Of a DNA stretch of 64,000 nt, positions 45,478 to 56,753 are shown in pieces (position 1 is the first letter of the stretch; each line of letters begins with the position of its first letter). The notes under the pieces were generated by a model. It saw only the letters and a list, made by a program, of their open reading frames with translations, searched no databases and was not told the origin of the DNA. The position numbers and the translations under genes were made by a program. Origin of the DNA: Paramarasmius palmivorus (lineage: Eukaryota; Basidiomycota; Agaricomycetes; Agaricales; Marasmiaceae); the NCBI GenBank assembly GCA_037176845.1, contig JAYKXP010000061.1:1-64000 (forward strand), read 5' to 3'.

Positions 45478-47064
45478 TCAGACCTCAAACTTGCTCAAAC
45501 GACTCTCGACCGACCCCTTCAATGGCCTCAAGGAACCATGAACATGTGCCTCTTCTGAGAGTACCGACCTCGACTCCTCCACCTCCAAATTCGGATGCTC
45601 ATGATACGACTTGAGCTTTGCAACTCCCAGTGGTGGAGTGTAAGCACTATAATGAGAGGCATCGTTATAGGAGATAGTCATAGTACTCGTCGCAGGCGTC
45701 GATACTAGGCTTCTGTCGAATGGGTTGGGGAGTTCCTGTTCTTCAGGTAAGGGTTCGTTTGCGTTTACATGGCTGTGGGTGGAACGATGATGCAGGTCAG
45801 AGTTCAAGTCGGATAACTCGGACACCCTTGATAGAGTCCGCATACGACGTGCCTCTCGTTTTCCGCTTCCATCTTCATCGGCCTCTCCGTCGGAATCAGA
45901 CAGATAGCTATCAATAGACCCTGCACGCTCAATACGCGAGATATGGCTTATTTGGCTAACCTCCCTGGTCAAACCACCTGGCCTTCGTCCTCCACGTCCA
46001 CGAGCGCGGGATTTGAGAAGGCTAGATATGACCTTTGTTGGAACTCTGTGAAGGTCGACCTCTTGCTCCTCTTGCTGAGGGGAAGAGTATGAAAGCGACA
46101 ATGGCTGAGTTGGCTGAGTCGACGCAAGATACTCTGTTGGTATCGGCGGTACCGGTGGTGCATCCGCAACGTCAAATGCCAACGTATTATGCCGCGTCGT
46201 AGACGCAGAGAACTGGGAATACAGTGATTCAGTCTCTGCATCAGATTCAGCGGGAGATTCGGGTATGGGGTTAGGCGATGCGGCTGTCGGCTGTAACGTT
46301 CTGGGACTTGGAGTGGGAGCTGTTTCAGCTTCCTCGGAAAGCGGCCGCGGTGGCGGCTGTAGGGACATGGATGCGCGCTGAGGTAAAGATGTGGAGCTAC
46401 CACTACCGCTGGCACCTGGAGCAACCAAGTTAGCTTCGACTGCGGATTCGAGCTGTGCTGGTGGAATCGGCAATGTTCTGGTACCACCTGGAGTAGTAGG
46501 TGTAGTGGGGATGACGAGCCGAGGTAGATCTTTGGGTGATAGAGAAAGTGACTGGCGATCGGAAGGTGTTCGACTGTGCCGACGACTTTGACTAGGGCTG
46601 GGTTGCCGATCATTCAATTCGAACGCCTCCATGAAGGGAGAAGGGTGCGGTGATGGTGTTTTGGAGAGAAGACCTCGGTTTTCTGCATCGTCGTAATTAC
46701 CACTGAGGTGGTGCTGATAGCTTGAGACGTCTGAACGGGAATGGCCTGGGGAAGGATATGATTCGTAGGGATCGTAAGCAAAGGAGTCTCCAGTGCTTTG
46801 GTTGATTAAAGGTGCGTCGGGTGAATGAGGGGGATGAGGACTGAGATATTTCTCGCGCTCCCGGAACTGCTGACTGGTGAGTGGATCCAAGCTCGCTGGA
46901 CGAGGTCGTTCCTTCTTTTGTTTCGATCGCCTCCGGAAGTAGATGGTGGCTAGGATGGTGAGGAGTAAGAGAACGACCGCGGTGATTGTGAGGCCTACAA
47001 TGAGAGGTACATTTGGTTCGTTGGTAGTAGCAGTGGTAGACTCGGCTCTGGGAGTGGGCGCCAT
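45478..47064 (-). CDS. Single-pass membrane protein with long Ser/Pro-rich cytosolic tail
   Basis: A 528-residue protein in a single exon. I chose the ATG at 47064 (M-A-P-T-P) rather than the longer open frame, which has no ATG further upstream. Residues 1-20 are Thr/Pro-rich and short, residues 22-45 are a strong transmembrane segment (V-P-L-I-V-G-L-T-I...L-A-T-I-Y), and the following F-R-R-R-S-K-Q-K-K predicts that the long tail is cytosolic. The tail (about 470 residues) is low-complexity, rich in Ser, Pro and acidic residues, with many S-P sites that could be phosphorylated, and basic G-R-G-G-R-R stretches near residue 365. The design resembles fungal single-span receptors or scaffolds, but there is no recognised domain. 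It is divergent from the Cmc4-like gene. Confidence 0.8.
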   Translation of the reverse strand: MAPTPRAESTTATTNEPNVPLIVGLTITAVVLLLLTILATIYFRRRSKQKKERPRPASLDPLTSQQFREREKYLSPHPPHSPDAPLINQSTGDSFAYDPYESYPSPGHSRSDVSSYQHHLSGNYDDAENRGLLSKTPSPHPSPFMEAFELNDRQPSPSQSRRHSRTPSDRQSLSLSPKDLPRLVIPTTPTTPGGTRTLPIPPAQLESAVEANLVAPGASGSGSSTSLPQRASMSLQPPPRPLSEEAETAPTPSPRTLQPTAASPNPIPESPAESDAETESLYSQFSASTTRHNTLAFDVADAPPVPPIPTEYLASTQPTQPLSLSYSSPQQEEQEVDLHRVPTKVISSLLKSRARGRGGRRPGGLTREVSQISHISRIERAGSIDSYLSDSDGEADEDGSGKREARRMRTLSRVSELSDLNSDLHHRSTHSHVNANEPLPEEQELPNPFDRSLVSTPATSTMTISYNDASHYSAYTPPLGVAKLKSYHEHPNLEVEESRSVLSEEAHVHGSLRPLKGSVESRLSKFEV

Positions 47065-47591
47065 CGTGAAGGATGATTCAAGAGAGAGGAAGGGAAAATG
47101 GGAAAGGGAAAAGAGAAAAAAGACCAGGGCCGAGGACGGGAAGGCAAGATATATACTATGCTGCGCAGCATCCCTGCAGTGATAATAAATACTTAATCTT
47201 AGCCTGTCGCTGATCGGGACTCCAGCGGGACACACAGCCCGTACGCGTAGAAGATTAGGTGAAATTTAGTTCACAGACACAGGTCTTACCCGGCGGGAGT
47301 ACCATTTTGAAACGCATTGCATTGCAATTGCTTTAGGCCCGCGCGCGATAACGTGCTTGCTTGGGCATTTCTGTGGGCGCTGGGTGAATGTTACAGCTAG
47401 CCCAAAGGTCCTTCAAAAGACGTTGGAATACCTTGAAACGGCGTCGAAACGGCGAGGTGAACGTCACAGATGATGGTCAAAGGGACATCACTTGGAGCCT
47501 AGCACCGCCGGCGCCTACCCAAAACGGACATCAACACCCGAGCACTGCCTCGAAAATCTAGCGACGCTGCGGGCTTGCCTTTTCTTTCTTC
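47065..47591. other. Divergent promoter region
   Basis: The 527-bp spacer between the membrane-protein gene and the Cmc4-like gene. GC-rich near 47330-47360 (GCCCGCGCGCG). No gene seen. Confidence 0.45.
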
Positions 47592-47935
47592 ATGTCCAAT
47601 GTGAGTCTGCATCTTCCTCTTAATAATATCTCCGTTTCACCGTAAATTCTACCACAGAACGATAGTGATCCTCCATGTCAAACGGAAGGTACGTTTCCCG
47701 AGCCCAGTTTCTATGAAGGAAACCCGAAACTGAGGATTCCTATGCAACAGCCTGTTCTCTCCAAACTTGTCTCAACAAAAACACGTACAGCCCGGAGAGA
47801 TGTGATGTTCACCTGAAGAAGCTTTATCTATGCTGCCAGAAGATGTACGACTCGACCGATGGGAAGGGAGAGTCAACGGCGTGTCCTATGGCCAGCGTTG
47901 TGAAGAGGTGGTTGAAGGATCATGGTGCAGCGTAG
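47592..47935 (+). CDS. CMC4: Cmc4-like twin CX9C mitochondrial protein
   Basis: A 74-residue protein, missed without splicing: exons 47592-47600 (only M-S-N), 47658-47688 and 47751-47935, in phase, with introns of 57 and 62 bp. It carries two CX9C motifs: C-Q-T-E-A-C-S-L-Q-T-C and C-D-V-H-L-K-K-L-Y-L-C, with extra Cys residues as in yeast Cmc4 (A-C-x-x-Q-x-C-L at the first helix, C-C at the second, and a later S-x-x-C-P). Twin CX9C proteins are imported into the mitochondrial intermembrane space and folded by Mia40 into a disulfide-linked helical hairpin; Cmc4 is linked to respiratory-chain function. The length matches the family (about 73 residues in yeast). Confidence 0.85.
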
Positions 47936-48655
47936 TTCGGTATGTGTGTTAGAGTTATTAACTGTGGAGCCTGTGGATTTACGGTACATTGTAGTCAGTT
48001 GCCGACGAGATTGTCAACGCCGAACCGTCATCGACTCGTTACCTGTCTTGCTATCAATGTTCGGAGCAACAGGGCCATCCCTAGAGCCCAGAGTTTGGTG
48101 TTGAAGGAAAGGGGAAAGGAGAAAGGGATTGCTGTGAGCAACCTCTCGCTGTCCAGTTCGGTTCAAGCGTGAACGCGTCAGATTCAGATGGTCTCTGTGC
48201 GTGAGTACGCTTCTTTGCTCCCGAATACCTCCTCAGATTAACGAACATTCAATTTAGAGAGCAAATACATAATTCGATGCCCAAACATTCGGCAAATGGG
48301 ACTACAGATCCAAGTCCCGTAAAAAATATTTTCTTGAGCCTTCAAGTCCACAGGTTGGGTATTAATTAAATACGTCGAGACACGGTATGACCGTGATCCA
48401 GCTTTTCATCGCCTGTACCTTTTAAGTACGCGTCTGCAATGCCACTGTCCAACACGTTGCTGATGACTACCCCTACTCCGAAAGCCTGACGCGGCAACCA
48501 AATTCTAACAACTCGTTACTCGATATCGGTATCAAATTGTACAATACACAGCGGTCAGGTAACGTAGACTTCATTCCCCAATATATACTAAACCAAGTGT
48601 GACACACTTGCCTCTCCATAACTAACAAGGGAACGGTCTACTTGAACAGATGGTG
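47936..48655. other. Intergenic region
   Basis: About 720 bp, moderately AT-rich towards the right. Contains the 3' flanks of the Cmc4-like gene and of the F-box gene on the opposite strand. No gene seen. Confidence 0.45.
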
Positions 48656-50395
48656 TCATTCCCCAAGCCCACGAATATCACCAACATAACAGCTCGTTCC
48701 CATCCATCCGAGGATCTCGATTTTGTTACCCAAACGTGGACCAACCCATTCAAACTTTTTGTTTTCAGGTACTACTTGCTCTTCCCCAGGCAAGGCGTAT
48801 GCGAGATAAGCTACGTCCATCTGTGTAACAAGCTTGCTAGCAATCTCATCATAGTAGGCTGCAGCTCTTGAATCCACCATATCCACGAACAATTGACATA
48901 TATCGTCCAAATCCTCCGAGGTCGGCGGGTGGACCAGATCCCATACCAAGAACAGGTGTGTTAGCTTTGGCGCCAGTGGTTGAATCGGGGTATCGATATC
49001 GATATCGTCAGGGAGTACGAGTTTCGAGACCAAGTTATGGAGACAGGGCGTCTTATTGGATTCCTTGGGGGCGCTGAAGGAGAACCTGGCAGCGGTAACG
49101 TTCGGGGTAGATCCCAAGACGTCTGAGAGTGTGTTCTCCAACGGACAGCCAGTACCAAACTGCAACTCTAGTTCTCGCAATGATGAACCGCGGAGCATGG
49201 TAATCATCGACGAAGGAATCTCGCATGGGATGCCAGATGTCGCGTAGTCGTGTCGAGTAGTCAATGTGAACTGTTCGAGGGAAGGTAATGACATATAGTC
49301 GAAAAGACTTGTCATGTTCATGTAGGGTACCCTATCGGTGGCGCGTAGAAACAACGTGCGTAGTGATTCAGAAACCACAGCGCATGGATTCTCCTCCTCC
49401 ACCTGTTCGACATGACAAAACTGACGTATATCCAAGTTCTCGAGTCTTGCACCTTGCCGGAGTAAATCAAGTACAACTCCCACGTCCCATGCCATTTCAA
49501 CTCTCACGGTTTTGAAATGACTGTAGGACATGAACAGGGATGGTAGCAAGAATGGGATGTCCACGATGACGAGTTTTGGCGCTTCCGAGATGGCTTGCCA
49601 AAACAATCTCGTACGAAATATTGCTGGTTGGTAACCACGAATGTCGGCGCACAGGTATTGCAACTCAGGGAAGGATATCTTGTTTGCCTCCGTGGGTATA
49701 GCATCAGAAAGGGTATCCCAATCTGTATAGACTTTGAGCTCGGCGCATCTGTGCGTCTCGCTCATTAGGTACCGAAAGATGTCGAGGCCATGTCCTCGGG
49801 AGATGGCACTGGGGAAATCGTCTGTATCATCGCGAGTAGAAGTGTACGCGTCGATTTCGAGTATGAGTAGGGCTTGTTTGGCATTTTGGAGATGTGCTTC
49901 AATGAGTGTTCGATATTTCGCTGGAAGCCCGGTGCAGTCGACGCTGATGGATGACCATAGACGAGGAAGAGCATGTGTGAGGTTTCTCCAATATCGCGAG
50001 ACTTGGGATATGGCTAGGATAGAACTCTGAACTTGAATTCCGGTATCCGTGTTCTGGGTTATCTGGAGAGAATAAGGCTCTGCCATGAAGGAAAAGATCA
50101 TATCGTAGATCTCTTCAGGAAAACTTCGGAGTGCGGATATGGAGTAGCGTTGCTCCCTGACTCGGTTTTCCATGATAAGCTTGTTGGTCTCCAGTTCTGA
50201 GAGGATAGCACGTATACGGGAGATTTCGACATCGCAGCGACCTATGATAGCTTCTTCCTGCTCGATTGAGGAGAGTACATGGGTCTTTACAAGTTTATAT
50301 GGATCTTGGAGAGCTGACGGTGCGATCTGTGAAGACGAAGGAAGGTCGATGGATGAACTGCATTTGTTGCAGAGAATGATAGTATTAGAAGGCAT
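48656..50395 (-). CDS. F-box protein, second type
   Basis: A 579-residue F-box protein in one coding exon, less similar to the left trio than they are to each other but with the same plan. It has CxxC at residues 9-12 (C-N-K-C), a helical stretch (about 40-82, Q-E-E-A-I-I-G-R-C-D), the F-box (about 87-130, L-R-S-F-P-E-E-I-Y-D-M-I-F), then S-R-Y-W-R and P-R-L-W-S-S-I and a long LRR-like region. An 89-bp leader intron (50398-50486, GTGAGT..TTTACAG) ends 2 bases before the ATG, as in the other subfamily. It lacks the acidic C-terminal tract. Probably an SCF substrate receptor. The remnant at 43724-44262 is its nearest relative here. Confidence 0.88.
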   Translation of the reverse strand: MPSNTIILCNKCSSSIDLPSSSQIAPSALQDPYKLVKTHVLSSIEQEEAIIGRCDVEISRIRAILSELETNKLIMENRVREQRYSISALRSFPEEIYDMIFSFMAEPYSLQITQNTDTGIQVQSSILAISQVSRYWRNLTHALPRLWSSISVDCTGLPAKYRTLIEAHLQNAKQALLILEIDAYTSTRDDTDDFPSAISRGHGLDIFRYLMSETHRCAELKVYTDWDTLSDAIPTEANKISFPELQYLCADIRGYQPAIFRTRLFWQAISEAPKLVIVDIPFLLPSLFMSYSHFKTVRVEMAWDVGVVLDLLRQGARLENLDIRQFCHVEQVEEENPCAVVSESLRTLFLRATDRVPYMNMTSLFDYMSLPSLEQFTLTTRHDYATSGIPCEIPSSMITMLRGSSLRELELQFGTGCPLENTLSDVLGSTPNVTAARFSFSAPKESNKTPCLHNLVSKLVLPDDIDIDTPIQPLAPKLTHLFLVWDLVHPPTSEDLDDICQLFVDMVDSRAAAYYDEIASKLVTQMDVAYLAYALPGEEQVVPENKKFEWVGPRLGNKIEILGWMGTSCYVGDIRGLGE

Positions 50396-50486
50396 TTCTG
50401 TAAATTTCTCTATGTGTTCCCGACAATGCTCTTGTCTATTTCTTGTATCAACAATAATAGACTAAAGATAAGATAATTCCACTCAC

Positions 50487-50820
50487 TTTTCGAAGACCTA
50501 TGGATGGCTTGAACAAGAGAAGTACGTTGAAGATATCGATGATGGTGGGAGTATAACAGTAATAACTTGGAGGTCGCTTGTAGCCGCTTGCCGCAGCGGA
50601 CGCGGCTTCAGTTAGTAGTACTAGAGCCTACTCTGCTTCTGCCCACTACCGCAGGTCCTACGGGCGTTCCGACCAATTTCCATTGACTTGAATAGACATT
50701 CGTTGAGGTGTTCTCTGCACGACTGGATGCCTAGTTAAAGCGAGGGGGTGCGTGGCTGTTTTTTGCATTTTTCAGTGACTCTGACTTTGCCCTAGGTGCT
50801 GGCTCAGGATCTCCACTAGC
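50487..50820. other. Divergent promoter region between two F-box genes
   Basis: About 330 bp separating oppositely oriented F-box genes. A palindromic-looking GC-rich stretch (GCCGCTTGCCGCAGCGGACGC) lies near 50585-50605. No gene seen. Confidence 0.4.
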
Positions 50821-52658
50821 ATGGACGAAACGGGAAAAGACGTGACTATGAAAGGGGTGGCTATAGAGGGAGACCTGAACTGGAGTGGGTCTTACGCTTT
50901 CTCTTTTTACATCTCATCTAAATCATCTCAGTCTCATCATCTGGCACTGCCAGTTCTCAACAGAGAGCGCTCGCACATCACGCAACCTTCTCGCCAATTG
51001 AACGTCTTCCGGATGAGGTGCTTTCCAGCATCTTCGTTTGCTTTGCAGCCCGCAAGCGCATCATCAAAGTCGTATTCAATTCAAGTTTGAACAGGCATAC
51101 CTACAAGCTGGGATGGATTGTCATTACCCACGTATGTGGTAGGTGGAGAACGGTAGCTTTGTCTACTGCCACGTTGTGGTGCCAACCATACTTTCTCATT
51201 CCAGACATGGCCAGGGAGATGCTCCGACGGTCAAAGGGTGCACCGCTCGCAATGGCTTTCCCTCGTCTCAGGGGAGCGGCGTGGGATGTCATTCTGGAGG
51301 CAGCTACCAAGCACCTCTCCCACACCTTCTCCTTGGATATAGCTGCCAACACGCGAACTAAGGAGCTTTTGTTGTTGATGACGCAGCCTGCTCCCCTTCT
51401 CACCCATCTCTCAATCTATCGCGATGACGAAGACATTTTCGATATCCCGGACTCGTTCCTTGGAAATGAGATACCTCCGCTCAAGAGTTTGCACCTTGAC
51501 GGTGTCCATGTCCCGCTAGATTCCCCATTATATCGGAATGTCACAAACCTCATCCTTCGCACCTCGAATCCGGACTTTCAGAATCACTATAGTACGAAAC
51601 AGTGGATCAATTTCCTGCATGGTATGCCAGGCCTCGAGATCCTCGAACTTGTCGGTGTATTGCCACGTTCCGATTCTGTGGCGCCCGAGTCGAAGGAACC
51701 CGTACATCTCCCTCACTTGACCAACGCATCCTTCTCCTCCGCACTCCCCCAAATCACCAACTTCCTCCAGTACATTTCCATGTCGGAAACAGCTTACATC
51801 AGGCTAATGAACTGTACATTCACAGCAGTGACACCGACGGGGATGGTCGACGAACTCGCGTTATTGCGTCCTGTGTTAGCAGGTATCGCTAGCACCAAGC
51901 AGAGACCTATCGGGTCACTTGTGGTTTCCAACGAGGAACGATGTCCGTGCTGCGTTTTTCCTCTCCTCAGTTTTCAGACGTGGATTCGCGACACAGTGGA
52001 ATCTGACCATGATTCTGAGAGTCAATATCGGACAGGCGATTACTATTATAAGGGTAGTATCCGTCTAGACGTTGAGGTATCATTACACGGAATGGCATTC
52101 TTCAATGCCGATACAATCATGAAAGAGATGACCCAATCTTTTGATCTCAATCATCTTCATACCCTTGGCCTCGAAACCCAAAACGACCCCATTTCCACCG
52201 AAACTCTTCGCGAATGTTTTGGGACCCTGCCAAAGTTGAGGAACTTATCGGTTTCGCAAAGGATGATCTACATGTTCGTCCATGCTATACAAGTCTTCCC
52301 CGAACACCCGCTCTATATGATTGATGAGGACTCGGATGATCCTAGGGATCCGCCTCAACAGGTCTTTACGAAGCTTAGAATGCTTCGCATACACGATACA
52401 GACTTGACGCATCCTGGTTCGAGTGGACAGTGGCGTGCGATCGAGTCCATGGATTACTGGTATGGTTTCCTTCGTATACCGTTGCCTAAGGTTCTGTTCA
52501 GCCAATGTACTCTGTTTGGTCAGCAAGTTGCGTATCTACGGGAGCACTCGATGGATCTAGAAGACGGATGTCGGACGGTCGAGGTGGATGAAGCTGGTTG
52601 GGACGAATACTACAGGGCAGACGAGCCATCCTATAGCGTTTTTGGTGAAGATGACTGA
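50821..52658 (+). CDS. F-box protein, third type (5' end uncertain)
   Basis: The main exon is open from 50922 and encodes the F-box core (I-E-R-L-P-D-E-V-L-S-S-I-F, about 50997-51035), then T-H-V-C-G-R-W-R and L-W-C-Q-P, followed by more than 400 residues with LRR-like leucine spacing and an acidic end (F-G-E-D-D, stop TGA at 52656). There is no ATG in that frame before the F-box, so the start must be in an upstream exon. The ATG at 50821 followed by a GT..AG intron is the best candidate (for example 50889-50953, which keeps phase), but the donor is weak. Compared with the neighbouring gene at 52893, the N-terminal helix is reduced. If no upstream exon is used the gene would be a recent pseudogene. 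Confidence 0.75.
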
Positions 52659-52892
52659 GTGGTAGCATCTAGCCTTGGGTCCCTCACCTCGAATATCACT
52701 GTTATGAGTATCACATAGAGCTGAACTCCCTATGAAATAAATCTTTACTCCCTTTTCGTTGAATGGGAGAAGAAGTCGAAAAGAAAGACTTGGCGGGCTG
52801 GATTGTATTATTATACTTATACTTATGTACATTGTGAACTAGTAATGATCGCGAAGATGCACTGTCAAGCGAAGGTACTCCGAGTCCAAGAA

Positions 52893-54577
52893 TCACCTTC
52901 CTTCCTCAAGTTTCAAGTATGATCGCTGTGTCGAAGTAAAATCACAACCACTAAATGTGAGCGATACATTCCTTCCCGAGACACACCATTTATGCAACCA
53001 CTTCAAAATGTTCCACTGTCTTTTGAATGCTGAGTCCCATTCTGCCAATGTATAGTTGATGTTCACGATTTGTATCCGTTGAAGCGCAGGGTACTTGTCG
53101 GCCTCTGGTCCTTTAGCCGACCTTGCGAATGTGGTGACTGCGCCGTGCTGCATTAATGTCAGCACAGCTAACCTGGGCAAGAACTTGAAGCTTTCAGGGT
53201 AAACTCTGTCATCTTCGTACTTCCGAGTTGATTTGTTCTCGAAACTCTGTAGGTGATTGAGTATCGATGTCGGAAAAACGACCTCTATCGCTTCCCCCAT
53301 ACTCATCGACACCCAGCCTAAGCCAATACGCAGTCGAGGGACAGTCGGCTGTTGGAGGTAACAAGGCTCCTTGCAAAATTCTGCTGTAATAGGACCAGGG
53401 ATAGGATTGCTCGTCCATATGTCTATTGTGTGTGGAAGCTTTTCTCCTAACACGGACCGCCTATCCTCGGTATAGGCGGCTTGTATAGATATGATGTGTC
53501 CGGGATGAAGCACGTCTAATGCCATTGTTGAGAGGGCAGCGAGTTTCTCTTTGTCCCCAATAGCATACCGTCCAAACGTGCAGTCTATTTTCACGGATGT
53601 CGTCTCGGGAAAGACCATATGATGAAGTAAAGTCTCGAGATGTCGGATTTGAAATGATAAGCAAGCATGTTTTAGTCGAGGTGAGAAAACGAGCTGGGGT
53701 ATACCCCGATCAATGGAATCAAGGGACGACAAAGAGCCCCAGAGGGAGAGACTCTGCAGCTCCATCGTTTCTGATAGCAGAAGAAGTAGATCCGGCACGG
53801 AAGAATGCACCATCAAACCGATAGCGACACTGGCCAAATTTCGGTACACGGGCGAGATGAGTGGCACGCGAAAGCAGTTAAGGTAAAGGTGCCTCAATTC
53901 TGGAGCACGTCCTCCAAGGAAGTTACGTGGAAGAGCCACTGCGTAGCGATAACCACTCTGACTGCCATCGAGTACAAGTCGTTTAAGAATAGGCGCCGGC
54001 TGGCTGAGCTGAATGAGGGTCTTCGACACCGGCCATTCCGGGCATGAAATGTGCAACGCTGAGGTTCGTTCAAACTCGCTGGATAGGGTCTTGGTCATCA
54101 AGGCTGTCCCTTCTGCGCTGAGCACGCATATTTCTAGCGGTGCACGACCTGAGCGTTTCAACATTTCTTCAGCCATTCTCGGAAATCGAAAATCCGGGTT
54201 GCACCACAAGATAGGCGTGCCTAATGCCACGATCCTCCAATGGCGACAAACATGGGTGATGCAACTGAACCGGTTTGGATCGAGCTTGCTGTAACCTTCC
54301 CAAGTTCTCTCCTCTTCTCCTTGTATGTAAATGACAAAAATGCCGGAGAGTATATCGAAAGGGAGGCGATGAGTTAAGGTGTATGAATTGCGCACTTCTC
54401 TATTGTGCCGAATTCTCGCGTCTAGCTTCGCTCGTATATCCAAGTCTTCCAAAATCTGTCTTTCAAGCTCTGCGATCCTATCGTCCGGATTCTTGCCTGT
54501 GAGCTGGAGTCAGGGGACTGAAAAAGGCCAATACTAGAAGCTTACCCAGGGAATACTGTGTGATTTTTTCCGCCATC
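52893..54577 (-). CDS. F-box protein, third type
   Basis: A 544-residue F-box protein with two exons: a short one (54577-54547, M-A-E-K-I-T-Q-Y-S-L) and the main one (54496-52893), joined in phase across a 50-bp intron with a CTGAC branch motif. Residues about 13-48 are a charged helix (A-E-L-E-R-Q-I-L-E-D-L), followed by the F-box (L-P-F-D-I-L-S-G-I-F) and the block T-H-V-C-R-H-W-R and L-W-C-N-P shared with the gene at 50821. The rest is LRR-like. It is convergent with that paralogue (234 bp apart) and divergent from the esterase gene (161 bp apart). No CxxC. Presumed SCF substrate receptor. Confidence 0.88.
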
Positions 54578-54738
54578 TGGAAATATATCCAGATACACGT
54601 ATATAGTGGCTCTAGGAACGTTGCATTGTGCAATGAGCAGCAGGTAGCTGGCCTTCCCACGCGAACCACCTCGCTGATTTCCACCACATTCACGATACCG
54701 GTCATGGGTTCTATGGCTTCCCTTTACCTTCCTCTGTC
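54578..54738. promoter_or_regulatory. Short bidirectional promoter region
   Basis: Only 161 bp separate the ATG of the F-box gene (minus) and the ATG of the carboxylesterase gene (plus), so both promoters and leaders must share this DNA. No clear TATA box in either direction was found, only an AT-rich stretch at 54583-54605. Confidence 0.5.
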
Positions 54739-56684
54739 ATGCAGACTCCTGAACCAATAAGTATTGACATACCGGGTCTTGGGAAATTACATGGTTGGCA
54801 GAATCCCGAAGGGTCTCAGCAGTTCTTCGGGATTCCCTATGCCAGTATTAGTGCTCGTTTTCGCAGTTCTACCGAGAATACGTCTTGGCCATCCGGAGAA
54901 CACGATGGTCGCATTCTAGGGTATGCTTTCTATCTAATTGATCCTTGGACTCTTACTCAAAGGGTTTTCAGCCGATATGCACCTCAGCCTCACCGCCCTT
55001 TCTACCCTTTTCCAATGCCTGAACGACCCCACCTCGGCGAATCTCTACAGGATGAATTCGCGTGTCTAACTCTCAATGTCACAATACCAACAGGATGCCA
55101 AGCAGGGGACAAATTGCCCGTTATGCTCTGGTTTCATGGCGGAGGATTTGTTTTTGGGACGGCGAACTATTCTGTCTTGGATGGTCGAGGAGTATCGGAG
55201 ATTTCGTCACAGATAGGGTGTCCGACGGTCTTCGTGACATGTAATTATAGGCTGGGCTGGTTTGGATTCCTGGCCTCGGATGACATACGTGCAGACCGTG
55301 AATCATTGGATGGTGGAAATGGGAACCAAGGGCTTGGGTGCGTTTTAAGTCTCGTACCCAAAACTCGAACGATGCCTAATCATCTTTTTAGAGATCAGTA
55401 TAATGCTCTCAAGTGGGTCGTCAAGCATATCGCAGCTTTTGGTGGTGACCCCGACAACATTACAATTTTTGGACAGAGTGCGGGTGCTAGTACGTACACT
55501 GGCATTGTCTTGCGCACTGTTTTCTGATACTCTGATAGTTTCAGTCAACATGCACGCTCACTTGCCTCATAACCACCTATTCAAACGCGCTATCTTGATG
55601 TCGGGCACAGTCACGACCTGTGGTATCTATACCGAAGAACAATATCATACTTTGTACCTCAAACTCTTACGTGCATGTGGAATCGATATCAACTTGCCTG
55701 GGCCAGAACGACTCGCAGCCCTACGAGCTTTGCCTGCGAGCAAGCTGCTAGACGTCACAGATGGTGTTTTTGGAGGGATCAGTCTACCGCAGTTTGCGTT
55801 GTGCGACGATGAAAGCATCCTCGGGAAAGGGAAGAAATTACCTCGTCCATCAAGCTGTGTAACGGGAAAGCTGGACTGGGACGGGAAGCTCATGATAACT
55901 GACTGTAAACGTAAGGTCTTGCCTCACCCTAAGCACCCCAATCTCACGTCTTTTGCTCCCGTAGATGAAGGGATCATATACGACCGGCAGTTTACGATAT
56001 CTCCCTCTAAGCTCATCTCATTAATCAGCTCGCATCTTCCAGAAGATATGGCAACGGAAACCTTGCGACACTACAAGATACACCCGTCTTTATCAAAACG
56101 CGACCTTTACCTTGTTTGCGAATCTCTCATCACCGACGTGGTTTTCACAGGCCCAGCTTATTACATGGCAAGGGCCCATCCGGACGCTGTCGTTGCCCAT
56201 TGGGATTACCATGCCACTCTCGATAACGCTTGGAAAGGATATGCACACCACTCGATGGATTATCTATTCAGTTGGCAAGGACTCAACGCGGTCCTGAATC
56301 CAAAGGAGAGGGAGCTGGGACGTGTGACTGCAGAGGATTATATCCGATTTGCGAACAATAAGGGATATCCAGCTCGGGATGAGGTGTGTATAGTTTCCAT
56401 CCTAGTGATGACTATGAGCTAATGAATCGCCGCAGAGGCAGGAACTCGTGTGTCGTGTGTACAACGAGGAAGCCGAAGCCGCGCTCATATCTCGCGCGAG
56501 CTATACAGGTCGACCTGTGGAGTGGTTTGAGCGTATAGAGGATCATATTGACGTTTTCCATGAGCTGGCGTTCGAGATTAGCATGCGAAGGTCGGAGTTG
56601 CTTTCTTTGGAGTATGGGCCGGGTTCAGGGAATGAGGTGGTCAAGGACAGTAGTATTGACGTCACTGAGGGACCACCTATATGA
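54739..56684 (+). CDS. Type-B carboxylesterase / lipase family protein
   Basis: A 561-residue alpha/beta hydrolase (COesterase). Six exons fit in phase: 54739-54920, 54972-55337, 55392-55489, 55539-55910, 55965-56383 and 56436-56684 (introns 49-54 bp). Landmarks in order are the oxyanion-hole H-G-G-G (116-119), Y-R-L-G-W-F-G-F-L (153-161), the nucleophile elbow G-Q-S-A-G with Ser212, C-K-H-E-G supplying the probable acid (Glu) and H-H-S-M-D supplying the probable His. It hydrolyses carboxylic esters, but the substrate is unknown. No signal peptide is visible, so unlike many fungal members it is probably intracellular. Length is usual for the family (about 500-570). The first intron is a multiple of three and open, so an unspliced reading hides it. 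Confidence 0.92.
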
Positions 56685-56753
56685 TATCTTCAATTCACTC
56701 ACCACCTTCTCATCTGAATAACAGCTATCAAATTTTGAATGTTATTGTGTACA

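Noticed and set aside
45969..46613. 214-codon minus-strand frame overlapping the membrane protein
   Set aside because: It is a shadow of the longer gene in another frame, rich in His/Pro/Leu as expected from Ser/Pro codons read out of frame.
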